Origin: Tenrec ecaudatus
Lineage: Eukaryota > Chordata > Mammalia > Afrosoricida > Tenrecidae
NCBI RefSeq assembly: GCF_050624435.1
Contig: NC_134536.1
Coordinates: 139,855,059-139,919,058 of the forward strand
Length of the DNA stretch: 64,000 nucleotides
Reading direction: 5' to 3'
The notes beneath the pieces were generated by a model. The model was not told the origin of the DNA and made no database searches. It saw nothing but the letters and a program-made list of their open reading frames with translations. A program made the position numbers and the translations under genes. Each line of letters begins with the position of its first letter. Within the stretch, counting starts at the first letter, position 1. This document shows positions 22,140 to 33,638 of the stretch, piece after piece.

Positions 22140-22577
22140 CCGTATATACTAGAATATAAGCCGACCCGAATATAAGCCGAAGTACCTAATTATTACCTGG
22201 GAAACCAGAAAAACTGATTGACTCGAGTGTAAGCCTAGGGTGGGAAATGCAGGATGTGAATTAACACAGAGACCCGAGGGGAGAGACAGAGCGCAGCCAC
22301 AGACACATCCTTACCAGTTCAACTGTCTACATAAGTGAATCACTACGGGTGCTTCTGCGAATTGGAGCCATCCACGTCATAGGACGCCTCTGATTGGTTA
22401 GATGTGAGTAAACAAACATTCAAAGCCCTGCAGTGTCAGCGGGGCTTCAAATGAACAGTGGAGGAACGACAATCGCCCATGAGATGTTACACCTCGCTGG
22501 GGTACCACTGACCCATGCATAAGCCGAACCTCAGTTTTTCAGCACATTTTTTTGTGCTTATACACGAGCATATACGG
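22140..22577. mobile_element. 438-bp MITE with ~22-bp inverted ends and TA duplication
   Basis: The left end ccgtatatactagaatataa and the right end, read in reverse complement, ccgtatatgctcgtgtataa form terminal inverted repeats (18 of 22 bases match). TA dinucleotides flank both sides (22138-22139 and 22578-22579). A TA target duplication is typical of Tc1/mariner-type transposons, so I infer a non-autonomous element of that class. Two internal near-copies of 'ataagccga' sit close to the left end and another near the right. It has no coding capacity. It lies 350 bp upstream of the first TRHDE exon. Confidence 0.75.
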
Positions 22578-22599
22578 TATTTTCTTTAGAAGACCCAGT

Positions 22600-22912
22600 G
22601 CATTTGACTTTGTGGATGTCTATTGCCTTGGGTTTCTCTACGTTCCTGCAACTTACGAGATCAGTAATAGTGCCAATACTTCCAGCCACCCATATCATTG
22701 GGTTTAAAAAGCAACTGTGATGAATGGATCTGACCATCATTTACAGGGATAGCCTCTATTTCTGCTGTCATACAGACATGACAGGTAGGTTAATTTAGGA
22801 AATAAAAAAAGAGTGACCAAAATAGAGCAATACTCCCTTCTAATTAGGATTTCTGAATTTATTTTAGGATACAGGTTTAGAAACTGGTATTTTTATTAAA
22901 GTCTTTGGAACT
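22600..22912. other. TRHDE: Intron sequence before first exon
   Basis: Nothing recognised apart from the approach to the splice acceptor. No unambiguous branch point can be picked by eye. Confidence 0.4.
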
Positions 22913-22930
22913 GTTTTATTCTGTTTCTAG

Positions 22931-23085
22931 ATCTTTTAGCTGTGCCTAAGCATCCGTATGCTGCTATGGAGAACTGGGGACTAAGTATTTTTGTGGAACA
23001 AAGAATACTACTGGATCCCAGTATGTCATCTATTTCTTATTTGCTGGATGTCACCATGGTCATTGTTCATGAGATATGTCACCAG
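22931..23085 (+). CDS. TRHDE: TRHDE internal exon with AAMEN and HEICH motifs (partial CDS)
   Basis: This 155-bp exon has two bases completing a split Asp codon, then 51 intact codons. It encodes part of the catalytic domain of the TRH-degrading ectoenzyme, a type II membrane M1 metallopeptidase that removes pyroglutamate from TRH outside the cell. Visible motifs are HPYAAMENWGL, the exopeptidase substrate-binding motif, and HEICHQ at the 3' end. In HEICHQ the two His bind zinc and Glu is the catalytic base. The M1 family usually has GAMEN; AAMEN here fits TRHDE as I recall it rather than decay. The acceptor is tttctag and the donor is CAG/gtatga. There are no stops or frameshifts. The other M1 aminopeptidases (ANPEP, ENPEP, LNPEP) have different residues in and around the zinc motif, so TRHDE is the best match. 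The exon number cannot be fixed from this window. Confidence 0.95.
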
Positions 23086-24289
23086 GTATGAGAAAAAAAA
23101 AGATCAGGTGTAAGTATAATGTGCAAACGATTGAGAATGTAGAATGATTTCAGATACATAGATTAGGAGCTAAAGTATCATCCTTCTAATTAAGTTTTAA
23201 TTATCCACTGAGGACTGCTTAATTCTTCCTAGAAGATAAGTCATTTTCCCCTGGATGGCAGCACAAACAAAACAAACACACAGTATATTGAAAAAGCAAC
23301 TCTTATTCCGTTGACTTGAGTCATGAGGCGGCTCTGCCACTCGGCATCCTGTGTAGAGTCCTTCTCGGGCCACTGTTCCTTGTCAGCTCTGCTTTATCCT
23401 CTGTGATTATTGGGGTGTGTATATGGTAAATGCAGTGATAGCAATGATTTATTGCATTGCTGCAAGATGCAGCTGAATTTTGTGTACGTGTCAAAATGTG
23501 CTTTTGCTGAAATCAATTTGCTATTCCCTTTTCCCCATTACACAGACACTTAGGAAGTCTTTCACTAACTCAGCCGTAGACTCTTTGTTCTCAAATGATT
23601 GATATTTTTTGCCTTGGCATGTTTAGAAATTCATATGCAAAATAGTCAACTTTGTAGTGAAGGTAAGATAAAATTAATTTCACTTTGATTTTATACACTT
23701 GCTTACAATGAGTGGAAAGAATCGTCGAGCTTTTGCAGGGCTTATGGAATCCTGAATTTATTGAAGGAAAAAAAAAACACACCGAAAAACATACGCTCAT
23801 TCTAGTAAGAAGTAATAATTGCCCTGATTACCACAACTGTGTACAGGCTTTAGCTGAAAACATTAGGCATTTTATCATGCTGCAGTATGATTCTAATTTA
23901 TCATAATCCACCAAAAATATAATCTATCAAAACTTAAAGAGTGGGGTGCAAAAAGGTTTCAGTGAGAAGTGAAATGCTAAGTACCAATAAATGAACTGGC
24001 AAACGATTCTGGAGCTCGGGATCCTTTCCTTAGATATTTGCCTTTTGCAGTGAAGTTGTGATGGAGAGATGCTGGTACCGGCATCCTGGTCACGTTGGGG
24101 ATGTGCGCCTCTTTATCTGAGGTGCCATTGCTCAGATATCCAGGGCTTCTCTTTCATGGGGGAGAATCTAGTTTTCACCTAAGCATAAAATTCTTTGCAG
24201 GAAAAAGCACTTTTTCCTTGAATGTTCCTATGAATGACAAATTAGAAGCATTAACAAAGCACAAACTCCCTACCGTCAAGTCTACTCTA

Positions 24290-24435
24290 ACTCGCTGAGC
24301 AGAACTGCCCCTGCTTCCAAGTCTCTACATCTTTACAGGGGTCGAGAGCCCCATCTTTCTCACCTGGAGTGTGCCAACTGCTGACCTTGGAGTTAACCAC
24401 CCAGCGTGTAACTCACTTTGCCCCTGGAGCTCCTG
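24290..24435 (-). repeat. AfroSINE-like tRNA-derived SINE, minus strand
   Basis: Read on the minus strand it starts ggagctccaggggcaaa and continues through a B-box-like segment to a body containing gatgtagagact and cagttctgctc. This is the order of the common afrotherian tRNA-derived SINE. It is diverged and lacks a clean A-rich tail, so it is an old copy. Confidence 0.6.
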
Positions 24436-25303
24436 GTTAGAAGCATAGTTCTGTAGCGGTAAGGCCGCACTGCTAATGCTTCAGTGGCTCATTAAACTGG
24501 ATTCCCTTTATTCGATAGTCTACATAACTTCCTTGTGATCATTTAGTGGTGCTGTGCTATTTACTGTGAAAGAACAAACCAGAAAATAGGAGACACCTCC
24601 AAAAATGTTCAACTATTACTGCCACTTATATTTTATGCCATTCTGCCATTCTTCATTCCCGCTAAATACTCATGTTCCTGTGATTCTTACAATAGACGTA
24701 TTTTAAAGGTAAAACGTGCATTTTTAAAAGTAAACATTATTTTTAAAAACTTTATATTTTGTGATCAAGAACTTTAGGGTACTCTCTTACTTTATTTTCT
24801 TAGAGATCTTCTTGGGTAAATGATACTTACTTTTGTATAGTGGAATGTTCAGTCATCGCAGTCTTTATTGTGACTCTTAATGACTGTTTATAACCCGCCT
24901 CTTCCTTGCTCCTGTGGAATGCTCCTGGCTCGCCTGGCCTACGGCATTGTTGCCCCGTTGGCTTTTTTGTTTCCTAAACAGTTCTTTTCTACCACAGTGA
25001 TGGCACCAACCATTACATCTGCCTGGAATCTTCTTCCCCATGGCTTTCTCATGGCTGGTTCCTTCTGTCATTAAAGTCTGAGCTCACATGTCACCTAGTT
25101 AGAGGGATCTTTTTTTTGGTTTTATTTTCCAATCTAAAGGGACCTTCTCCCCTGATCATATTTTATCGTGCTTTATCACAATCTGAAACGATAGGGTTCA
25201 TGTGCTTCTTTATTTTTGCCTTTCTCATTTCACACCATCCCCAATAAAATGTCAGCTGTCTGAATTTTCACTGCTGGATTGCAAAATCTTTAGGATAATT
25301 CAT

Positions 25304-25366
25304 GGAATATATACATATATATATATTTTCCAGCAATAAAAAGCACATACATATATATGTATACTT
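25304..25366. repeat. AT/AC-rich simple repeat
   Basis: Two runs of alternating atatat/acatatat lie here, separated by ~20 bases of A/G-rich sequence. The two runs are roughly inverted copies (acatatatatatat and acatatatatgtat) and could form a hairpin. No function is implied. Confidence 0.7.
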
Positions 25367-26095
25367 TTGAAAAATGAAATATATTTATTTACCCTTTTGT
25401 TGAACTATTAAAGGGACTCAGAATAATGCATCATAATTTGATCAGAGGCCAGAGAAATTGCAGTATTTTTCTTGAAGGGACATGGAGGAATGTTATGCCT
25501 CAGTTGCTCATTATAATAATATCATGTAGAATTGGGTGTGGAGCACCTTAATATTCCTTCATTCCGGCACACAGCTGGTGTCTCCTGTGAATATTTCTTG
25601 CCACTGGAAGGTGATGCTTTGGTACCTTCTGTGATGAGTTGTTCACTATCTCTGGAGACAGTAGTTTCTATCTTCAGGCGTCTTTCAGCAGACATCTACT
25701 AACCAGAACTTTCATCCATTGGTTCTGGTTCACCCTTTGTGGGACCACCAGAAACAATCCTTCTTCTCATCCACATAAGAGACCTTCAGCTATTCGAGGA
25801 CAACTGTCATTGACTTTTTTTTTTCTCATTTGTACTTTTTTCTTCAGATTAACTATTCTTTTTGTGTTTCTTGATAATTTTTCTCATCCTTCTTTGAAAT
25901 ATATGTGTATTTGACAAGTATAACCAAGCAGTTGAATAAATCAATACAGTCTTGCCACACATATTTTAAGATCATAAAATCAATGGGGGAATGACTCCAG
26001 TTATGATGATTACAGTTTGATATATTTAATTTTAGATGAAATAATTCTGGACCATATTGTAAGTATATCTGTATCAATTCATTTTGTCACGACAG

Positions 26096-26209
26096 TGGTT
26101 TGGTGACCTTGTGACGCCTGTTTGGTGGGAAGACGTGTGGCTGAAGGAAGGCTTTGCTCACTACTTTGAATTTGTTGGCACAGACTATCTGTACCCCGGC
26201 TGGAACATG
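26096..26209 (+). CDS. TRHDE: TRHDE internal exon with third zinc ligand (partial CDS)
   Basis: This 114-bp exon is exactly 38 codons, phase 0 at both ends. It begins [20 protein letters not shown] and continues AHYFEF...YPGWNM. It follows HEICHQ of the previous exon without a gap. Eighteen residues separate the second zinc His from the Glu of LKEGF, which is the spacing of the M1-family HEXXH-X18-E zinc site. WLKEGFA is the diagnostic M1 segment around the third ligand. The acceptor is gtcacgacag and the donor ATG/gtaagt is near-consensus. There are no stops or frameshifts. The [21 protein letters not shown] context separates TRHDE from other M1 ectopeptidases. An open frame continues past the donor to about 26299, but it is intronic and does not resemble the protein. 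Confidence 0.96.
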
Positions 26210-26299
26210 GTAAGTGCACTCTTCCAGAGTCAGATGGAAGCCCAGTGCCAGGCTGAGCTGGTGTTGCTTCAGGCTATTGGTACGGTCCAACATGCTTGA

Positions 26300-29200
26300 A
26301 AATACAAGCGATGCATGAAAAATGTACATATCTAGTAATAAAGGAACCAGTTATAGAAATGATAGTGATATAAAAAGTTACCTTGTATTAGCAATGAAAT
26401 AGCAATTTGTTTATTATACATTGATGTTGAAATAGTACATCTTATCCAAGTGGAAATATTTAACATTGTGGTATTTGATAATACAGATAAAACATCCTTC
26501 ACAACAGAGAAGGTAGAAGTAATTGATAAGTGATATTTTCAATGTATACTGTATTTCAGTATGTGGCTATGTGAGACCTTACTATTTCTTGCATGTGATG
26601 AAACAAACAAAACATAGCTGAAGTATTTGGTGCATTGTGCTCAGAGATTTATGTAACATAACAGTAAGCTTAAATCATGTAAGTATGCGTTCACTTTACT
26701 TATGAAGAACAGTGTAAATTTTGCTCAGACTCCAGCAAGGTACTTACACATTTGAACCTGAAGTCGAGTTGGTTGTTTTTTATGTAGTGATGTTCAAGCA
26801 CATTTGTAAGAAAAATGGGGAGATAATGTGGTTTGTATATTCCTTATTTTGTAAGTTTTCCCATCTTATATAAGCTTCCATTAATATTATTAATATTAAC
26901 ATTAAGTGTGCTTATATCAAGTAAAAGGATTTTAAATTGCACCCTGGATATATGGAGGTTTGCCATTTAACATTTTAATTTATTGTAAGTAGTAATGTGT
27001 AAAAATTTCTAAGTACAGAAATTTAACCAACTTAAAAAGATAGAATTTTATCTGTGATACATCATAAGTGATATAGTTTTTTATACCTTTTTAGATATTA
27101 TAAACTAAGATGAATAGGTGATTATCTAATTTCAAGTCATTATTCCAAGTGTGATGTTCAGATAATGTAAACCAAGGGGAAATCTGGAATATGAAAGTCA
27201 TGTTGCAACTTCTTTACCATTAATTCAACTAACTCATGCTGATTAAATAATGTGACCTTACACATTCCTCAGAGGAAATGCTGCAATGGTAATTCCCTTT
27301 TGATATCTTTTAATTATGTTCCTTTAGTTTTGCCCATGTCTTCTAAAAGCAAGGTGTTTACTTTGAATAAATGTATGTTTACTTAGATTTGTATAGCTGG
27401 GTGTACACATAAAGAATTTTGTTAAAATCTTATAAGAATTATTTTATCATGATACTGGTGGTAATTAAAAATTCTTCATATATATGCAAAAATATCAATA
27501 ATCACAAGAAATATTATTTTATGTATTCTTTAACAAAAATGAAATATTATAACTTAAATGTTTAAGGATATTGAAACATTAACAGAAGTACCTTTTGGTT
27601 TTTTGATGACTTTTAACCAACTTTGCTTATACTTTTCATTTAATTTTTATTGTGCTGTGGATTATTACTGATTTAAAATTTCATTATGTTTCAATATTAA
27701 AAGATGTCCTTATTACAAATGATATGTTAATCATACTGATAAAGGTTTTTCTTTTTTTTGTTGGTTTTGCTTCATTAAGAAATAAAACTTGTCCATTCAT
27801 AATTATGAAAAAGATGAGTACCTCTTAGATTAAAAATAATGAACAGAATTACACATGACATCCTTGATAATCATTGAACAGTAAGATTAAGGTTAAATAA
27901 CTGAATTTGTTTTTGAGAAATTTTTGAAAGAAAATATTTCTTCATCATTTCCCATTGTTATCAACATAGGTCACTGATAACATTCTTTTGTAAGGGGTAT
28001 TTAAAAAATTATGTCTCAATAACATAAGTGAGACTTTGCCCTTCTTAGAATACAGGTCAAGCAATGAAAGAGCAGAAACCTGTGGTGATCAAGATATCAG
28101 CTATATGTCTTTGAAATCTACATTTTATCATTAAGAACTGGACACCATTACAGTGAGATGGAAAACTTCCTTATAAAACTAAGGACATTTATTCATGAGA
28201 AATAACAAGTCCTATGATGATAATTCTGCATTCCTATTATAAAAATTAAAATACGTTCCTTTTTGATGACACTTTTTTTCAGTAGCTTGCCTTATTTGGT
28301 TTATAGAGAGCTCCCAATGTATTAAACACACACAATCTGTAAGAAGGAGCCCTAAATAAATGGACTTTTTAGATACTATTATCTCCTTTTAGAGAAAGTC
28401 TTAAGTTAGCCATATAAAAAAGAGAGAGTACTAAGTGGGTTCACGGCTGTACCAGCAATATTTTACATAATGGCGTCAGCAAAAGAGAGAAAGAAATACG
28501 CAGAGGAATAGGAGAGACAGCTGCGTCAGCAGTAACTCATACTGTTGTGGGAGGCACAAAAGCTTCGCTAGAAATGCACGGCTTAGGCTTCACAAGTGCT
28601 GAGACTAAAATAGAAAAACCAAAAGTCAGGCCCATGTCAGGAATAAAAAAATTAGGAAGCTGACCTCTTTTACTTTTAATTTCAAAACAATACTTTAATT
28701 CTTTTTAGGCATGAAGGCTCATGCCTTGAAATTTGATTTAAATTTATTAAAGAGGTTTCTTTGGTCTATCTACCTTCTGTAGAGTATCGGTAAAGTAGCT
28801 TCAAATTATTTTGTATTCTTAATAAAGCTTCCATATTGATCGAGGCTAGTATATAGTTGCTTTGTCTGCTTAACTATTAGAGAAATCTGACGATGTGTGT
28901 GTGTTTTCAGAGCCCATTTATAACATAGAAATAATTAGTTTTTACAGTTGTAACACAACATGTGTGACTATTTGGTTCATAAACAAAGAAGTCAACTTTG
29001 GATATTTCATGAAATATGATTTAAGGTGGGCCAATGAATGGGAGACATTCTCTAAGTATTTGTACCTCACTGGCTCACGCTTATCATTTGAAAAATTGGA
29101 CTCTGTTACTGATGTACTAAGCTCACTGTTTGTTTGCTTGTTTGTTGTGAAGATAAAAAGACTTATGAGCCTTTGAAATGTTTGAATTTCTAAACAAATG

Positions 29201-31670
29201 TGAGCAAGCAACCTGGACCTGGAAAATGAATGCTCCATTAGAACCGTGCATCGATTTTATAGAGAGAATTCGCTAACATTTCCAACCTTAGTAGACCACT
29301 CTGACACTCTATAGATTTATATCAATTATGTTTAGATTACAAAATAATTTCTATCAACTTTATATCAGGACTCAATCTCACCAAATCAATTCTTCTCTCT
29401 ACTGGCAACAGAAACTACTGTACTCTATAGGAATATAAGCCTTAGATAATGTTTCATTCATCAAAGAGAATTGTCAAGATCATTAGAAGCAACTTCCTTA
29501 GCTCAGGGCTAAGGGTACATTTCAAGGGGCAAGTGGTCTTTTTGTTTGACATTATTTTATCAGAGTTGGCTGTTAGTGACAACTTTATTGGATGGATCAA
29601 TTTATGGTTTGCTGTTGATAGCAGCTGTATTAAATCTTATTGTTTCCTCAAAGGATGAAAAAGAAAGACTAAAACAACATGTGATTGCTAGTCTTCAAGG
29701 GGTCTTTATCATTTGAAACTGAAAGAGGCTATGAAAAGATGCACAAATAAAGGCTGTGATGAACTCTTTGTTCATAGATCTGATGCTGATGCAGGTTACA
29801 TCAGAGGCCTGTGCATATTAGATAGTCTTTCATTGTAATTAGGATAGTCCATGTTTTTCTATTGTCAGTGTGTCCTTGAGTCTCCTGAAGGTGGCATTGT
29901 AAAGGAATGCTTCTACAATGACAATCATTTTACTTGTGCCTATGTTCTTTTATTACATGAATTGGCATGGTACAGAGCCTTATCCAATAATAAGGTTTTC
30001 TGTTTTACACTCATTAAGGTCTGCAGACTGGCTATTCTTCCTCGATTTTGACAGAGACAAATTGGCAGAGTGACAAATAATGTCGAATCATGAAGTTCAC
30101 TTCATGGTGCTTACTGCTTAGGACATTACAAAATATATATATATGTATTAAACCCTTGCTAATTGTCCTCAGTGATTTCTAATGTGGGCAAAAGTAAGAG
30201 AATAAAAATGAATGGTGCCAGTAGAGTCAGTTTCTTTGTAATGTGCACCAACAAAGGAAACTTTAATAAGCATGACAATAAATTTACACTCACCTTTTAA
30301 GTAATTTTATTTTCATTAAAAAAGAAGTAAAGAAAATTATTGGCAAACATAAATAGGCATAAACAAACTTATTGAGTTCATGTTTTTCTAGTTTAAATGT
30401 AGAGATATAATTCTTGTGAGCAATAATACGCACTCTGTTGAATATTTGGCAAGTGGGGAATAGAAAATTAGAAAGCTTGGTTAACATTTCATTTGTTCTG
30501 TTGTTTGGTCCTGAAATCTTATTGATGTAGGGAATACTTCCGTAATCTTCGCACAGTTTCTTAGTGTATATCCTGGCAATAGCTGGCACATGATTGCTGT
30601 TGCATGTAATTTATCATTCAATATCTACTTGTTCACCAGAGCTGTGGGATGAGAGACACGGTGTTTGTGAAATGTTTATTTTAGAAGTTTACATTACAAG
30701 TATAGAATACCAAGTACAGTTTTCTATATAGTTGTGCCTATCTATTGTGATCAGAACCCACATTATACTTTAATCCTAAAAAAAACCAGTCAATTCGAAA
30801 GTGATTCAATCCTTTGCTACTTTTGGGGATATTTTATTTTCAAATGACAAATACGTACATAGCACATACATAAATGTGAAAGCTTCAAAGTCTTCTCAGA
30901 GCTAGTGCCAGAGTCTGTAGTCATGTTGATTCTGTTCAGAAGCCTAAGAGTGGAATTTGCATAGAAAGAATTGAGGAAAGTTAGAGAACTTGCCTGGATC
31001 TCTTGAGGTCAGTCTCCCAAATGTGGGAATGAGTTTTCCCCTTACAACTTTTCTCCCCTCTCCCATTTGGAAGCAATTATTTAACCACTGAAAATAGGTA
31101 TTTCATTTTAAAGAATAGGAAAAATAAGACAATAATTATTCTCCCCCTTTGAGAGGCATCAGGGATCCATAAGTCCCTATTCTGTAAGAAAAGTTTGCTT
31201 TTTCGGAGCGTTAGTGGACAGTTTTCGGCGTTGGTGGATAATGGACCTGTAACAAAAACAAAGGAAGTAAACCAGGGCGTACTAGCTGTGCTGAGAACAG
31301 CAGCTAATGCCATGAAAGGAAGCTATGTAGCGGAGGTGCTTTAGCCGGATTCACAGTAAACGCAGAGGGAATCCCAAGGTGCATGTGTCCAACACAGCGA
31401 GGGTTACACCAGGACTCAGAAAGTGTACAAATAAGAACAATTCAAAGGATTCTTAGTGTTTGGAAGCAGGACCAAGGGTCAGATTCTAACTAATGGTAAT
31501 AATAGATATTAAGAATTTCATGAAAGAACTTACAGTTATCAAAGAAACAGTTTAAGCAGGTGCCTGTTATAATAAAGAGCATGGGGGGGGTGGTCATATT
31601 TGACCTCTGGTTTTCTTACTGCCCAGAGTCAGACATGCCTCCCAACATGGTCCATCCTCTTTCTCCCACT
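26300..31670. other. Repeat-poor, very AT-rich intron block (~5.4 kb)
   Basis: Unlike almost all other parts of the window, this block holds no SINE, LINE or LTR copy that I recognise. It contains only short AT tracts (for example atatatatat near 30132) and small chance frames such as 28895-29176 and 29851-30051. I see no RNA gene or conserved coding segment. Confidence 0.45.
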
Positions 31671-32965
31671 GTGTTAAGCTGAGTTGTCTAGAGAAGCAAA
31701 TCCAGTGACTCGTATGTGAGATCCAGGCCCACATCTGGATGCGTCTTGAGGGGCAGTTGTGTGATTGAGGGGTAAATTAGAGAGACACAGGGCAAGGCAT
31801 GCATGGGCTCACCTTTTCCATTGGAGATCAGACCCAGATGAGGCAGTACTGTACCTTCTCCAGCCTTACATAATTTCGGACAAAGAAGCCACAGTAAGCA
31901 CATACATAATAGGAAGTCGTTATATTTAGAGACATACGTGTAACAAGAGGAGGACGAGCTAGGGGTATACATACACTAGAAAGGGGAGATCCTAAAGGCA
32001 TACATGTGACAGGACGGCGCATACATAACAAGATGAGTAGATGCTAGAGTCAAGATGGCAGCCGAACCTTAGTTATCTCTGAGCTGGCTTGACCACAGGT
32101 ATCTTTGAACTCTTCTCCAGGGGAACAATTTATGATCCTTACAAAAGGGAGCGGACCCTATTCTTAGCATGGGGCCGACATTAGGGTCTGATTGCTTTTG
32201 ATGGCAGACAACCTTCAGGCAGATCGCTTTCAAGCAGTTGACTTTCAAGCATATATTATAATAACAAGCATGTGCATGCAAGCTCCTTAAGATTGACATT
32301 ATTATGGGAGCGTCCTGGGGAATAACTTTTACTTATGAAACTGACAGGAATGTATCTCCAACCCATGAATGTGAAGGTGTCTCTCGAAGGGAGCCCCAGC
32401 CTCCCAGACTCCTTAATACATAATCATAGAAAATTTATTCGTGAATACTCTCTTCCCGGTTCTGTTTCCCACACATATATGTATAAGAAAGAGCTTATAT
32501 CAACAAGTAATCTTATGTTGTCAAAAGAAGGCATGCCACCCAAGTCCAACTTCAGTCCATAACTGAGATTGTAGTTTATAAGTCCCTCATCATACTCACA
32601 TAGGTTCATACTGGTGACACAGAATGGTGAAAATCACAGGCTGCTGGAAGCAGAGTTGTGTGGATCCAAGGTTGCTGAAAACATCCGGGTGAAAATAGTC
32701 CTCAGGGTAAAGCGGCCCATATGGGGCCACCTTTGGAGGTAGACGCAGCAGCCCAGGGAACTCCTAAAGAGGAGGAAGGCCAAGTGATGAGAGGGAGGCC
32801 ATTTTCAGAGCCCCTTACTCATACAAAAGGCCACATCGCCAACGAGGTATCATAACTGACATTTGATAGGTCAGACTCCACCCCTAGTTCAGAGTGTAGA
32901 GTTGGCATAAAATAATCCAATCACCACAGGCCATCACTTGTCAATTTGACACCTTTACAGATGTT
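31671..32965 (-). mobile_element. LTR-like repeat (family A) interrupted by a ~760-bp insertion
   Basis: The left piece (31671-31714) reads gtgttaagctgagttgtcta, gagaagcaaatccagtgact. The family-A order resumes at 32476 with tatatgtataagaaagagct, aagtccaacttcagtccata, gaaaatcacaggctgctgga and an end around cacttgtcaatttgacacc. The intervening segment is foreign to family A and is listed separately. Confidence 0.55.
31715..32475. mobile_element. ~760-bp insertion with TGTG...CACA ends, possible solo LTR
   Basis: The segment begins tgtgagatccaggcccacat and ends ggttctgtttcccacaca. It interrupts a family-A copy between 'actcgta' and 'tatatgtataag'. TG...CA ends and size suit a solo endogenous-retrovirus LTR. 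Possible target duplications are too degraded to be sure. No coding region and no obvious polyadenylation signal were identified. The strand is unknown. Confidence 0.4.
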
Positions 32966-33074
32966 TTTAGCCATAAATAATTTCAAAACAGAGATAACAT
33001 TGACTTTATTTGTACCTAATATGATACAACTAACAGAGGTACTACTGAAAATACACCAGCCCTACTTAAGCCCT

Positions 33075-33638
33075 TGTGGTAGTTACATAATCTGGTGCCA
33101 ATTTTGGACCTGCCAGGACTAAGAGTGAAGGCGTACAGTCTAGTCTGGCAATCAGGTCGCAGCCAGTGAGGCCTCTGTGTGGGCATGGCCTTCTGAGAAT
33201 TCTGGGAATTCTGATATTTTCCTCCTTAGAGACGGGAGACATTTTTCCTCCCTCTCCTCACTCCCTCGGAAATGCTCTACTGAAAAGGCTGACTCCCTGG
33301 GGGACATCCCTGAGGAGAAGTCACATGGACCTACTTGATGCAGCCCTGGGTGCTGGGGAAGCCCTGTGAAGACCCCTGCCAGCGCTGAGATGCTTGCAGT
33401 GCCACCGGATTCATACGACTTCCCACCTACTGGCTTATGATCTTCCTGTCCCTGCATTGGTTTCATCTGAAGAGCAATTTATATATTGGTATCACACATA
33501 TGGGCTAATGCCAGACTTATGGACTTGATCTGGACTGGGCTATAATGTTTTCTCAATATTTAACTGCTCTTGTATGTAAACCTCATATGCATATGCATGT
33601 TTGTGAATTTGCTTCTCTAGTCTACCTGGACTAACACA
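33075..33638 (+). mobile_element. LTR-like repeat (family A), plus strand
   Basis: It starts tgtggtagttacataatctg and ends ctacctggactaacaca. Internal landmarks aggcctctgtgtgggcatgg, gatgcagccctgggtgctgg and ttatggacttgatctggact are shared with copies at 19689 and 38656. It is ~564 bp and one of the best-bounded copies. Confidence 0.7.

Larger units (their letters stand above)
1..22930 (+). other. TRHDE: TRHDE upstream intron (3' part)
   Basis: All sequence before the first recognised exon is read as one intron of TRHDE, ending in the acceptor tract gttttattctgtttctag at 22913-22930. The exon that follows begins two bases into a codon, so this is a phase-1 intron. I looked for the preceding TRHDE coding segment, which would lie just before the AAMEN region in the protein, and did not see it. 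The intron therefore appears to be at least 22.9 kb. Its content is mostly repeats, listed separately. A short diverged exon could have escaped reading by eye. Confidence 0.8.
23086..26095 (+). other. TRHDE: TRHDE intron, 3.0 kb, phase 0
   Basis: This intron runs from donor gtatga to acceptor tttgtcacgacag, a rather weak polypyrimidine tract. It separates the HEICH zinc ligands from the third (Glu) ligand, so the active site is completed only after splicing. It carries one old AfroSINE-like copy on the minus strand near 24.3-24.4 kb and an AT dinucleotide tract near 25.3 kb. The rest is unremarkable unique sequence. Confidence 0.9.

Noticed and set aside
22931-26209. Assignment to another M1 peptidase (ANPEP, ENPEP, LNPEP, ERAP)
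   Set aside because: [21 protein letters not shown] and AAMEN fit TRHDE better than the corresponding segments of the other members.
26084-26299. Coding region extending past the donor at 26209
   Set aside because: The frame stays open by chance after gtaagt, but the protein continues precisely in the exon at 52480.
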